A DNA stretch of 23,390 nucleotides from Litorimonas sp964425355 (lineage in GTDB: Bacteria > Pseudomonadota > Alphaproteobacteria > Caulobacterales > Maricaulaceae), in the NCBI GenBank assembly GCA_964425355.1, contig CAYRMO010000042.1:1-23390 (forward strand). Reading direction: 5' to 3'. Below the pieces are notes generated by a model. It did not search any database. It was given only the letters and a program-made list of their open reading frames with translations, and was not told the origin of the DNA. Shown here one piece after another: positions 1 through 7,883 of this stretch (its first letter is position 1; every line of letters starts with the position of its first letter). The position numbers were made by a program, and so were the translations under genes.

Positions 1-424
1 TGTTGGAGCGGCAACGGGTACAATTGCGGGTCTTGCAACCGTCACACCCGCCGCTGGCGTTCTCGGGCCAGCAGGCGCGCTATTGATCGGGCTTGCAGGT
101 GGTGTAATTTGCTATTTCGCGGTTAATCTCATCCGCGTAAAACTGAAAATTGATGACAGTCTTGATGTCTTCGCCGTTCACGGTGTTGGCGGCATGTTGG
201 GTATCTTACTCTTGCCATTCCTTTCGGCCAAAGCCTTAGGCGGAACAGGTGATGGTAATTTCCTGACCCAATTAACCGGTACAGTTGCCGTTGTTGCCTG
301 GACAGCCATCGCAAGTTTTGTAATCCTTCTCATTCTAAAATTGACATTGGGATTGCGTGTCTCGGACGAAGAAGAGATCGAAGGCCTGGATAAAAGTCTT
401 CATGGTGAAAGCGCCTATAATTAG
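1..424 (+). CDS. amt: Ammonium transporter (Amt/MEP family), 3' end only
   Basis: The 5' part lies outside the window; the reading frame is already open at base 2. The visible ~140 residues hold the last transmembrane helices of an Amt-family ammonium channel of the inner membrane. Diagnostic stretches are ATVTPAAGVLGPAGALLIG, a Gly/Ala-rich helix pair, and DDSLDVFAVHGVGGMLG, whose H-G-V-G-G carries the second pore histidine of the family (equivalent to AmtB His318). A final hydrophobic helix (AVVAWTAIASFVILLILKL) is followed by a short acidic cytoplasmic tail, RVSDEEEIEGLDKSLHGESAYN. That tail matches the conserved C-terminal region which contacts PII (GlnK) in the family. A good rho-independent terminator follows 25 bases after the stop. 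A glnK gene usually sits upstream of amt, but that side is not visible. Confidence 0.95.
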   Translation, partial: VGAATGTIAGLATVTPAAGVLGPAGALLIGLAGGVICYFAVNLIRVKLKIDDSLDVFAVHGVGGMLGILLLPFLSAKALGGTGDGNFLTQLTGTVAVVAWTAIASFVILLILKLTLGLRVSDEEEIEGLDKSLHGESAYN

Positions 425-448
425 ACCCCACCATCATAATTCAATTGC

Positions 449-479
449 AAGGCCCGCAATTTTGTGGGCCTTTTTATTT
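449..479 (+). terminator. Rho-independent terminator of amt
   Basis: GGCCCGCA (451-458) and TGTGGGCC (463-470) form an 8-bp stem with one G-U pair and a 4-base ATTT loop. TTTTTATTT follows directly. It starts 25 bases after the amt stop codon. Confidence 0.9.
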
Positions 480-489
480 GACGTAATAG

Positions 490-500
490 GGATTTAATCC
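490..500. promoter_or_regulatory. Palindrome before the S24 regulator gene (candidate operator)
   Basis: GGATTTAATCC is a perfect odd palindrome (GGATT-T-AATCC) ending 12 bases before the regulator's ATG. It sits in the only 33 bases left between the amt terminator and that gene, so the gene's promoter must be compressed here. A TTGACG at 478-483 could be a -35 element, but the -10 at the right distance (TAGCCA) is poor. HTH-S24 repressors commonly bind palindromes in their own promoters; autoregulation here is inference. Confidence 0.35.
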
Positions 501-512
501 TAGCCAAACTTT

Positions 513-1139
513 ATGCTTTCTCATGAAGATATATGGTCCGCTCTGGACCGCCTGGCTCGGAAACGTTCTATGACACCCTCTGGGCTGGCAAAGGATGCGG
601 GCCTAGACGCAACCACATTCAATAAATCCAAACGATTTACCTCGGCTGGAAAACCGCGCTGGCCTTCGACCGAATCGATCGCAAAAGTCCTAAAAACAGT
701 CAATATGAGTTTCGAGGACTTTGCGGCCATGGCCGCAGATCGCGGCGCGCGCGGACCCGCTATTCCCGTTATCGGTCTCGCCCAAGCGGGCGGTGAAGGC
801 TATTTCGATGATGCTGGTTTTCCCATTGGCGGGTCATGGGAAGATGTACGGATCCCAGGCCTTCAAGATGACAATGTCTATGCTTTGCAAATTGCCGGAG
901 ACTCTATGGATCCCGTTTTACGCGCGGGCGATAAAGTCCTCGTTGCGCCCAATGCAGAGTGCCGCCGCGGTGATCGGGTCGTGGTGAAGACACGGTCTGG
1001 TGAAGTCATGGCCAAAGAATTACGCAAACGATCCGCGACGTCCATTGAATTAATATCTCTCAATCCGGACTATGAAGACCGCGACCTACCCCTCGAAGAT
1101 GTCCAATGGATGGGACGAATTATTTGGGTGTCACAGTAA
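513..1139 (+). CDS. HTH-S24 (LexA/CI-like) transcriptional regulator
   Basis: 208 residues. The N-terminal ~75 residues form an XRE-like helix-turn-helix (MTPSGLAKDAGLDATTFNKS). The C-terminal half is an S24 peptidase domain: the self-cleavage pair is probably Ala92-Gly93 (LAQAGGEG), the nucleophile is Ser131 in AGDSMDP, and the general base is Lys168 in VMAKEL. All catalytic residues are present, so RecA-stimulated self-cleavage as in LexA and phage CI is plausible. The HTH is not of the LexA winged type, so this is not the SOS master repressor. Full-length S24 regulators like this occur as chromosomal genes in alphaproteobacteria and as phage repressors; no phage genes are seen nearby. There is no Shine-Dalgarno before the ATG, so a leaderless message is possible. 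It is convergent with the next gene. Confidence 0.85.
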   Translation: MLSHEDIWSALDRLARKRSMTPSGLAKDAGLDATTFNKSKRFTSAGKPRWPSTESIAKVLKTVNMSFEDFAAMAADRGARGPAIPVIGLAQAGGEGYFDDAGFPIGGSWEDVRIPGLQDDNVYALQIAGDSMDPVLRAGDKVLVAPNAECRRGDRVVVKTRSGEVMAKELRKRSATSIELISLNPDYEDRDLPLEDVQWMGRIIWVSQ

Positions 1140-1159
1140 TAGCGAACACGCACCCCGTT

Positions 1160-1951
1160 TTATTTCGGACGCTTCCCATCCAGAAATTGAGCCGTGTAGT
1201 CTTGCGCCCTTGCGCGGTCTTCAAGATATAAGAGCGCTTCATTCCCAAATCCCCGTACCATTTCACTCAGATAGTCATTTGGCGTTACAGAGGATAGGTG
1301 TTCAAGGAGACCGCGAGCGATTATCACATCTCCAAAGTCTTCTTCGTCTAAAACGATCAAGGCGAAGGCATAATTTACGCCAATCACAATATCATTCGGG
1401 GCCTTTTCTAACGCCTGTTCAAACAAAGCTTGTCCGTCCTCAATGCCAGCATCAAACCATTTATTTGCATTATCTTCACCAGCTTTCCTCACAATCGCGA
1501 GATGCCAAGCCCCCAGAAGCGCGTCACCTCTAATGTCATTTGGATAATCGCGACGATAATCTTGTATGGTTTGATAGGTCTTTTGCGGAAGCTTCTTCAT
1601 CCAGGCCGAAACATTTCCGGTTTCGCGTGTTATAAACCCGTCAGCGATGGCATATTGAAGTCGCGCATTTTGATGTTTGGGATCTATATCCAAAGCCGCC
1701 TCAGCCAGTTTCTTGGCCCGTTTGGCTTGTTTTTTGTTCTTTTCTGCTTCGCCCAGCATAATTTCAGAGAGCAGACTTTCGGCAGCCAAAGCCAATCCTT
1801 CAGCCGTTTCAGATTTTTCGGCTAAAAGATAAGCCGCTTCATATTGCCCTTTGGATATTTCAGCTCGAATAATTGACGTATCGGAGGCTTGAGCCGTCGC
1901 GCTCAGAGCTGAAAATAAAAGCAAAATAATGGATGTAATAATCCGCTTCAT
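1160..1951 (-). CDS. Secreted TPR-like protein of unknown function
   Basis: 263 residues with a clear Sec signal peptide (MKRIITSIILLLFSALSATAQA, cleavage likely after AQA). The mature part is helical and reads like degenerate tetratricopeptide repeats: GQYEAAYLLAEKSE, ...AKKLAEAALDIDPKHQNARLQ, ...ALFEQALEKAPNDIVIGVNY and ...RGLLEHLSSVTPNDYLSEM, each with the A..(A/L)(E/D)..P.D signature that closes a TPR helix pair. It is probably a periplasmic protein that scaffolds other proteins; no catalytic motif is visible. It ends 20 bases from the convergent S24 regulator gene and starts 66 bases downstream of the lysK stop on the same strand, so it could be read from the lysK transcript. Confidence 0.75.
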   Translation of the reverse strand: MKRIITSIILLLFSALSATAQASDTSIIRAEISKGQYEAAYLLAEKSETAEGLALAAESLLSEIMLGEAEKNKKQAKRAKKLAEAALDIDPKHQNARLQYAIADGFITRETGNVSAWMKKLPQKTYQTIQDYRRDYPNDIRGDALLGAWHLAIVRKAGEDNANKWFDAGIEDGQALFEQALEKAPNDIVIGVNYAFALIVLDEEDFGDVIIARGLLEHLSSVTPNDYLSEMVRGFGNEALLYLEDRARAQDYTAQFLDGKRPK

Positions 1952-2017
1952 GCTCCGATACTCACATATTACAGACAGTTCCGTAAAGTGCTGTTTGGTT
2001 AATAAGGATTAATTTAT

Positions 2018-3616
2018 CTAAGATAAAGCCCCTGCTAGGGCATCTTCAATCAATTGAGCCGTCTCATTGGGACCGTAAATCGCAACAAAAGATCCAAAGC
2101 GCGGACCTTGCGATTGTCCCATACAGACTTCGTATATAGCTTTAAACCAGTCACGTAGATTTTCAAATTCATGGTCTTTTCCAACCGAGAAGATCATGGT
2201 TTGTATGGCTTCACCATCTGTTGCGTCAGACTTTGGAACTGATTTCAACCGGCCAACCAAATCTTTCAGAGCCGCACGTTCTTTATCGCTGGGCTCGCGG
2301 TAAGCCTTTGTCGATTTTACGAAATCCTCATAATAGCGCACCGCATAATGTGTCAGCTTTTCAAGACCGGGATTGTCTTTTGGATTGGCCTCTGGCGCAT
2401 AACGCGCGATAAAGCCCCATAATATATCCGTATCCGATGCATTCGCGGCACTCACAAGATTTAAAAGAAGCGCAAAAGAAAGCGGTGGGTTTTCATCTGG
2501 CGGGTTGCCATTATGAATATGCCAGATCGGACTATTGGCCCGCTGTTTTTCATCTTGTCGGTTCCATGCTGAAAGATGTTGATAATATTCATCAACAGCT
2601 TTCGGGATCACATCGAAATAGAGTTTCTTGGCCGTTTTGGGTTTTGTAAATTGATAGAGAGATAGGCTTTCGGGTGTCGCATATTTCAACCACTCTTCAA
2701 CCGCAATACCATTGCCTTTGGACTTCGAAATTTTCTTGCCCTCTTCATCAAGGAAAAGTTCATAGACAAATTGAACCGGCGGATTGCCACCCAAAATTTT
2801 ACAAATCCGCGTATAAAGCGGTGCATTGTCTTGGTGGTCTTTGCCAAACATTTCGAAATCCACGCCAAGGGCCGCCCAACGCATGCCGAAATCTGGTTTC
2901 CACTGAAATTTCACATTGCCGCCTGTGACAGGGATCGTGACGTCTTGGCCATCTTCATCTTCAAATGTAATCGTCCCGTCTTTTGCCGAAACCGTTTTCA
3001 TCGGTACATAGAGAACACGGCCAGTGCTCGGCGAAATTGGCAAGAATGGCGAATAAGTCGCCTGACGTTCAGCACCTAATGTCGGCAACATGACCTCCAT
3101 AATATCATCATACTTGTCTAGCGCGCGAAGAAGATATTCGTCATAGGCACCTGCACGGTAAAGCTCAGTCGCGGACTTAAAGTCATAGTCAAATCCAAAT
3201 CCGTCCAAAAAAGCTCGCAATCGCGCATTCATATGCGCCCCATAACTTTCATGCGTTCCAAAGGGATCAGGGACATCCGTTAGGGGTTTTTGCAGAAAAT
3301 CTTCAAGCTGTTCGGGATTTGGAACCGTACCAGGCACTTTGCGCATGCCGTCCATATCATCAGAAACACAAATCAGTTTCGTCGGTACCTTTCCCTCTGT
3401 CAGGGCGATAAAGGCATTTCGAACCATAGTTGTGCGAACCACCTCGCCAAAAGTCCCAATATGCGGCAGACCTGACGGACCATAGCCCGTTTCAAATATA
3501 ACAGGTTTATCTCCGCGCTCGATCCCACGTTTTTTCTCGATATCGAGACGGCGTAAAAGGGCGCGCGCTTGATCAAATGGCCAAGCTTTAGAAGTCATAT
3601 ATATTTCAGTGGTCAT
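2018..3616 (-). CDS. lysK: Lysyl-tRNA synthetase, class I
   Basis: Charges tRNA-Lys in the cytoplasm. This is the class I (archaeal-type) LysRS found in alphaproteobacteria and spirochaetes, unrelated in fold to the common bacterial class II LysS. The Rossmann-type HIGH signature appears as GPSGLPHIGTFGEV and the KMSKS loop as GKKISKSKGNG. Other family stretches are SKAWPFDQARALL near the start, CVSDDMDGMRKVP, and FGKDHQDNAPLY before the KMSKS loop. The frame stays open to a TTG at 3652, giving 544 residues. I chose the ATG at 3616 (MTTEIYMTSKAWPF, 532 residues) because homology begins at SKAWPF; the ATG at 3598 is also possible. No start has a good Shine-Dalgarno. It is divergent from the twin secreted-protein genes. 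Confidence 0.95.
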   Translation of the reverse strand: MTTEIYMTSKAWPFDQARALLRRLDIEKKRGIERGDKPVIFETGYGPSGLPHIGTFGEVVRTTMVRNAFIALTEGKVPTKLICVSDDMDGMRKVPGTVPNPEQLEDFLQKPLTDVPDPFGTHESYGAHMNARLRAFLDGFGFDYDFKSATELYRAGAYDEYLLRALDKYDDIMEVMLPTLGAERQATYSPFLPISPSTGRVLYVPMKTVSAKDGTITFEDEDGQDVTIPVTGGNVKFQWKPDFGMRWAALGVDFEMFGKDHQDNAPLYTRICKILGGNPPVQFVYELFLDEEGKKISKSKGNGIAVEEWLKYATPESLSLYQFTKPKTAKKLYFDVIPKAVDEYYQHLSAWNRQDEKQRANSPIWHIHNGNPPDENPPLSFALLLNLVSAANASDTDILWGFIARYAPEANPKDNPGLEKLTHYAVRYYEDFVKSTKAYREPSDKERAALKDLVGRLKSVPKSDATDGEAIQTMIFSVGKDHEFENLRDWFKAIYEVCMGQSQGPRFGSFVAIYGPNETAQLIEDALAGALS

Positions 3617-3690
3617 AGGCTGGCCGATAAGCCCTGTCTGCATTTGGGTCAATCAAAGAGATGACTTGCGAAAACTTATCACAGTAGAGA

Positions 3691-3704
3691 TTCATCTTTA
3701 TTTA
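3691..3704 (+). repeat. Upstream element shared by the twin genes, copy 1
   Basis: TTCATCTTTATTTA, found again 1448 bases downstream at 5139-5152. The distance is exactly that between the two start codons (3728 and 5176), so it is part of the duplicated unit. It probably belongs to the promoter or leader of each copy. Confidence 0.8.
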
Positions 3705-3727
3705 AGATTTTCTGTCATGATGTAGCC

Positions 3728-5119
3728 ATGTCAATATTCCGACAAGACTCCATAATGTTGGGGACCCTGCTTAGCTGTGTCGCCGGAACCGCTATGGCGC
3801 AAACCAATGTTATGGTCCTAGACACATTTATTGAAACCCACCGGGTCGAAAATCAATCGCCAACTTGGCAAACCATCACGCTCGCAAATAGTTACACAGC
3901 CCCCGTTGTCGTCTGTACCTATGTCTTGCCTTCCGCTTCCGACAATGAAGGCCATACCCGGGTTAGAAATGTGGGGTCGACCTCTTTTGAATTGCGCATT
4001 CAAAGATTCGAAAATTCATCAAACCTCACAAGCTCTGATGTCCATTGCCTTGTTGTTGAAACAGGCGCGCACACCCTTTCAGATGGTCGCAAGATCGAAG
4101 CTCGAACGGTCTTGTCTGACCTGACAAATGGGGATGAACCGGGTTGGGGGAGCGCCCTATCTGAAAATGTAACAACAAGTTTGACGTCCGGCTTTTCGTC
4201 TTTCGCCATTTTCGGGCAAGTCATGACCTATAATGATCCCCAAGCCAGTGTGTTTTGGACCTTTAATTGCACGAATCGTGGCGTGCGTCCAAACCCGGCC
4301 TCTATATGCGTGGGTAAACATATCGGTATGATTGATGATACCCGCCTCAGTGAAACACTCGGCTATATCGCAGTTGAGCCAGGCAGCGGTTCTGTGAATG
4401 GGGTGGATTATGTCTTTCAACTTGGGCCAGATACAATACGCGGCGTCAATAATAACCCACCTTTTAGTTATGGGGTTTCTGGTGATTTTGAGACGGCGGT
4501 TCTCACCCAGGCGGCCGAAGATGGCGGGAATGGAGGTTGGGCTGTCCTCTATGGATCAGATCCATTACCAGCGAATTCGGTCCGCCTCGCTATTGATGAA
4601 GAAACGGTAGAAGGAGATACGTCTCGCGGCCATACAACAGAAGAAGTGTATTACAGCGCCTTTGCCTCAAATCAGGCGGCCGTCTTCTCAGCCGATAAAA
4701 CGGTTGAGGTGGCGAGTGATAATTCGACCGTCTATGCGCTTCCAGGCAGCGACGTCATTTATACGCTAAGCCTTGAAAACACCGGAACCGGACCGGCCGA
4801 TCTGGATAGCATCTTCTTAGTTGATACGCTCCCATTAGAAATGGAGTTCTTTAATGGAGATTTTGACGGTGGAGGTCCAGGAACCGGACCTGTCGCGTTT
4901 GACGCTGGAAATAGCGGACTTACCCTGAATAGCGCAGATATTGGATTTTCGTTTTCAGCGACCCGTCCAACGGACATGACGCAATGCACAGATAGTCCCG
5001 CCTCTGGCTATGTTGATACCGTCAAACATATTTGCTTTGCGCCAAAGGGCTATGCACGTTCTGTGAACTTATATCCTGGCAATGAAGCGGTTATCGATTT
5101 CAGAATGAGAATTCCGTAG
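3728..5119 (+). CDS. Secreted lectin-like/DUF11 protein, copy 1
   Basis: 463 residues with a signal peptide (cleavage likely after GTAMAQ). Mature residues ~25-135 (NVMVLDTFIETHRVENQSPTW..., then APVVVCTYVLPS, SFELRIQRFENSS, VHCLVVETGAH) resemble the six-strand H-type lectin fold in spacing and hydrophobic pattern; this is my inference. The middle ~140-310 is unrecognised and rich in Gly and Asn (FETAVLTQAAEDGGNGGWAVLYG). Residues ~320-390 are a DUF11 beta-sandwich (SADKTVEVASDNSTVYALPG, YTLSLENTGTGPADLDSIFL, DTLP), a domain typical of bacterial surface and extracellular proteins. There is no anchor or sorting signal. The role is likely extracellular or cell-surface adhesion. A paralogue of identical length follows 56 bases downstream. 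Beyond the domains the function is unknown. Confidence 0.8.
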   Translation: MSIFRQDSIMLGTLLSCVAGTAMAQTNVMVLDTFIETHRVENQSPTWQTITLANSYTAPVVVCTYVLPSASDNEGHTRVRNVGSTSFELRIQRFENSSNLTSSDVHCLVVETGAHTLSDGRKIEARTVLSDLTNGDEPGWGSALSENVTTSLTSGFSSFAIFGQVMTYNDPQASVFWTFNCTNRGVRPNPASICVGKHIGMIDDTRLSETLGYIAVEPGSGSVNGVDYVFQLGPDTIRGVNNNPPFSYGVSGDFETAVLTQAAEDGGNGGWAVLYGSDPLPANSVRLAIDEETVEGDTSRGHTTEEVYYSAFASNQAAVFSADKTVEVASDNSTVYALPGSDVIYTLSLENTGTGPADLDSIFLVDTLPLEMEFFNGDFDGGGPGTGPVAFDAGNSGLTLNSADIGFSFSATRPTDMTQCTDSPASGYVDTVKHICFAPKGYARSVNLYPGNEAVIDFRMRIP

Positions 5120-5138
5120 TGACTTAGTTACATTAAAA

Positions 5139-5152
5139 TTCATCTTTATTTA
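5139..5152 (+). repeat. Upstream element shared by the twin genes, copy 2
   Basis: Exact second copy of the 14-base element at 3691-3704, in the 56-base gap between the twin genes. It suggests that copy 2 kept its own promoter or leader after duplication and does not depend only on read-through. Confidence 0.8.
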
Positions 5153-5175
5153 GGGTTTTTAATCACCATTAGACC

Positions 5176-6567
5176 ATGTCAATATTCAGACATATAGCAG
5201 TTTTACTCGCTTCAGCCTCTGGTTGTGCAGCTTTTTCCGCTATGGCGCAAACCAATGTCATGGTGCTTGATACCTTTATTGAGACGCACCGTATTGAAAA
5301 TCAATCTGCGACTTGGCAAACCATCACGCTCGCTAATAGTTACACAGCCCCCGTTGTGGTCTGTACCTATGTTCTACCATCAGCATCTGATAATGAAGGC
5401 CATACACGAGTTCGAAATGTGGGATCGACATCTTTCGAGCTACGCATTCAAAGGTTCGAAAATTCATCAAACCTAACAAGCTCTGATGTCCATTGCCTTG
5501 TCGTCGAAACAGGGGCGCACAGTCTTGCCGATGGACGAAATATCGAAGCGCGAACCGTTTTATCAGATGGCACAAATGGGAGTGTATTGGGTTGGGGAAG
5601 CGGTCTTTCAGAAAATGTAACAGGATCTTTGACAACCAGTTTTTCCGCTTTAGCGGTTTTCGGTCAAGTCATGACTTTTAATGACGCTGAAGCCACTGTA
5701 TTTTGGACCAATAATTGTAATAATCGCGGGGCGCCTCCCAACCCATCAAATATTTGCGTTGGGAAACATATCGGGCAAATAAATGATACACGCCTGAACG
5801 AGACATTGGGATATATTGTGGTGGAACGCGGGTCGGGAAGTGTGAATGGCGTTGATTATGTGTTTCAGCTTGGTGGAAACTCAATCGAGGGGGTCGGAAA
5901 TTCCCCACCCTATAGCTATGGTGTCTCAGGTGATTTTGAGACGGCCGTTCTAACCCAAGCGGCTGAAAATGGCGGTAATGGCGGCTGGGCCGTGCTTTAC
6001 GGAAATGACCCGCTTCCCGCAAATTCTATTCAACTCGCCATTGATGAAGAAACAATCGCAGGCGACACAACACGGTTCCATATAGATGAACAAGTGTTTT
6101 ATAGCGCCTTTGCTTCAAATCAGAGCGCCGCGTTTTCGGCCGATAAAACGGTTGAGATGGCGAGTGATAATGCCTCCATATACGCTATTCCCGGCAGTGA
6201 CGTGATTTATACATTAAGCCTTGAAAATACAGGAACCGGACCAGCCGATCTGGATAGTATCTTCTTAGTTGATACACTTCCAGAAGAAATGGAGTTCTTT
6301 AATGGAGATTTTGACGGTGGAGGTCCAGGAACCGGACCTGTCCTGTTTGACGCTGGAAATAGCGGACTTACCCTGAATAGCGCAGATATTGGATTTTCAT
6401 TTTCAGCAACTCGTCCAACGGACATGACACAATGCACAGATAGTCCAGCCTCTGGCTATGTTGATACGGTCAAGCATATTTGCTTTGCGCCAAAGGGTTA
6501 TGCGCGTTCTGTAAACTTATATCCTGGCAATGAAGCGAGTATCAATTTCAGAATGAGAATTCCCTAG
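5176..6567 (+). CDS. Secreted lectin-like/DUF11 protein, copy 2
   Basis: 463 residues, the same length as the copy upstream and alignable over its whole length without an obvious gap after the signal peptide (MSIFRHIAVLLASASGCAAFSAMAQ). The mature N-terminus, the lectin-like block and the DUF11 domain are strongly conserved. The middle (for example NGSVLGWGSGLSENVTGSLTTS and NNCNNRGAPPNPSNICVGKH) is the most diverged. Cysteines occupy the same positions in both copies (CTYV, VHCLVVE, NICVGKH, DMTQCTDS, HICFAPKG), which suggests shared disulfides in an exported protein. At DNA level the segment 6285-6398 is almost identical to copy 1, unlike the flanking regions. It is convergent with the next gene, with a 20-base gap and no clear terminator. 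Confidence 0.8.
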   Translation: MSIFRHIAVLLASASGCAAFSAMAQTNVMVLDTFIETHRIENQSATWQTITLANSYTAPVVVCTYVLPSASDNEGHTRVRNVGSTSFELRIQRFENSSNLTSSDVHCLVVETGAHSLADGRNIEARTVLSDGTNGSVLGWGSGLSENVTGSLTTSFSALAVFGQVMTFNDAEATVFWTNNCNNRGAPPNPSNICVGKHIGQINDTRLNETLGYIVVERGSGSVNGVDYVFQLGGNSIEGVGNSPPYSYGVSGDFETAVLTQAAENGGNGGWAVLYGNDPLPANSIQLAIDEETIAGDTTRFHIDEQVFYSAFASNQSAAFSADKTVEMASDNASIYAIPGSDVIYTLSLENTGTGPADLDSIFLVDTLPEEMEFFNGDFDGGGPGTGPVLFDAGNSGLTLNSADIGFSFSATRPTDMTQCTDSPASGYVDTVKHICFAPKGYARSVNLYPGNEASINFRMRIP

Positions 6568-6587
6568 CACGGGAATAGGCTCTAGTT

Positions 6588-7322
6588 TTATCGCTTCCAC
6601 GTAAAAGAGAGTGTCGCCGCATCTTCTTTAAATGAGAAATCTTCGGCTGAGCCTTCGCGCCGCATATAGGACACAGATACATCTGCATCTCCGATCCGGT
6701 ACCCCAGACCCGCCTGAGCGTCACCAACAATGATCCGGTCCTGCAAGTGGAATTGGCCTGATGAAATTTGACCAACAGAATTTGGTGAATAGGTCAAAGC
6801 CTCAGCATCGGCACCCGCAAAGAAATACCATGTATTGCTTTCAAACTCTGAGCCTTCACGCAGATCTTTACCAATCTCGATAAAGGCTCCGACAACGGCG
6901 GAACTCACATCATCATCAAACCGCATGGTTGCGCGCGGCGTCAGTTTCAAATCCAAGCCTTTTTCGGACCGATGATTAAACGTATCCGTCAAACCAAGAT
7001 CAACGCGTCCGTCTCGTGTCAAACACCCTTCACCACCAGCCGCACAACTGGGTGAAGACAAGTCAAGCTTGAAAACCGTAGGTCCAACCGCATCTAGAGG
7101 GAGTTCCAAACTCGGCCCAGCTTGGTTTTCCAAAGTCGGGGCGGCAGGAATATTAAAATTCAGACCATCTGTTCGGTCAGACAAGGTCTCATTTTGAATT
7201 TTCTCAAGATCAGACGTCTTATTATCTTGTGCCTGCGCAGGTGTCGCGATTAGACATAGCGAGACGAAACCGAGCGCGATAAACCGCTTGGCATCCCCCA
7301 CATTTGTCAATCCTAACATCAT
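6588..7322 (-). CDS. Outer-membrane beta-barrel protein, LpxR-like C-terminus
   Basis: 244 residues. The signal peptide runs to about TPAQAQ. Next comes a ~60-residue polar linker, then a Cys-containing stretch (SPSCAAGGEGCL), then alternating amphipathic strands ending in ...AATLSFTWKR, a typical outer-membrane barrel terminus. The last ~85 residues (SNTWYFFAGADAEAL, IIVGDAQAGLGYRIGDADVSVSYMRR) have the pattern of the C-terminal strands of DUF2219/LpxR lipid A 3'-O-deacylases. The N-terminal Asn-Asp and the catalytic His of LpxR are not seen and the protein is too short, so deacylase activity should not be assumed. Two adjacent ATG codons (7322 and 7319) could start it; the first lies inside an 11-bp tandem repeat. 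Confidence 0.65.
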   Translation of the reverse strand: MMLGLTNVGDAKRFIALGFVSLCLIATPAQAQDNKTSDLEKIQNETLSDRTDGLNFNIPAAPTLENQAGPSLELPLDAVGPTVFKLDLSSPSCAAGGEGCLTRDGRVDLGLTDTFNHRSEKGLDLKLTPRATMRFDDDVSSAVVGAFIEIGKDLREGSEFESNTWYFFAGADAEALTYSPNSVGQISSGQFHLQDRIIVGDAQAGLGYRIGDADVSVSYMRREGSAEDFSFKEDAATLSFTWKR

Positions 7323-7342
7323 ATACGCTCTATATACGCTCT
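7321..7342. repeat. Perfect 11-bp tandem duplication at the gene start
   Basis: ATATACGCTCT occurs twice in a row (7321-7331 and 7332-7342), directly before and overlapping the first possible start codon of the minus-strand barrel gene. It may be a binding site for a regulator of direct repeats, or simply a slippage duplication. Confidence 0.75.
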
Positions 7343-7638
7343 AAAATTCCACACTTTATGCCATTTTAGGCACAATCCAGGTCACACAATATCAATTTAT
7401 CCGCCTGACTGCCAATATTATATGGCTCAATTAAGACGTATTAATAAAAGATGTGGTTCATCTGCAACACTAGAACTACGGTAAAGTTTCTGAACAAAAT
7501 ATGACCAAAAAGACATAACCAATGGTAAATAACCTTAAGTTATTGTTTTTACATCAAAAAATCAGCGCGTCACATATCACTTTCGAAGATTCCTACGCTC
7601 TTACCCGTTTTTAGACAGAAAGCCCTAGAGGTTTTCAA
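7343..7638. other. AT-rich non-coding stretch
   Basis: No reading frame of credible length, no tRNA-like fold and no clear terminator. It is distinctly AT-rich and lies between an outer-membrane protein gene and a decayed barrel-gene fragment, so it is probably eroded DNA plus the promoter of the 6588-7322 gene. Confidence 0.5.
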
Positions 7639-7826
7639 TCATTCAATGGTCAAACGAAGGTTAAGCTTTACGCCATAAGCCTGAAAATCGCTCGCCTCGA
7701 TACCGTCATCGGGGTGACACTCTCTGTGCCAACCGTATAGCCAATTGCAAAAATACCCGGACCGAAGCTCAGAAGGATTTTCAAAAATGTCGTCGCCCTA
7801 TCCCCGTCATTTTCCCACGGCGCAGC
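7639..7826 (-). pseudogene. Decayed C-terminus of an outer-membrane barrel protein
   Basis: Two minus-strand frames join into one sensible protein end. From 7826 down, one frame reads APWENDGDRATTFLKILL followed by SFGPGIFAIGYTVGTES. From about 7715 down, the neighbouring frame reads HPDDGIEASDFQAYGVKLNL and RLTIE, then a TGA at 7639-7641. The alternating hydrophobic pattern and the strand-like end suit a beta-barrel protein. Restoring one base after the AGT codon (for instance GGT before CAC) rejoins the frames as ...GTESGHPDDGIEAS.... An in-frame TAA stands directly before 7826, so the 5' part is gone and a simple sequencing error does not explain everything. The family is not named because only ~60 residues remain. 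Confidence 0.6.
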
Positions 7827-7883
7827 TTATGATTTTACTGTTTTACAATTTAATCTCGGATAGGTGTGGGTCTAGGTCAATTG

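Noticed and set aside
1430..1825. Plus-strand open frame of 131 codons
   Set aside because: Shadow of the TPR-like gene; composition is unlike a real protein and there is no ribosome binding site.
3617..3652. TTG at 3652 as the start of lysK
   Set aside because: No Shine-Dalgarno, and family similarity begins only at SKAWPF; ATG 3616 or 3598 fits better.
6588..7322. Annotation as a functional LpxR lipid A deacylase
   Set aside because: Only the last strands resemble the family; the N-terminal Asn-Asp and the catalytic His are not seen and the protein is short.
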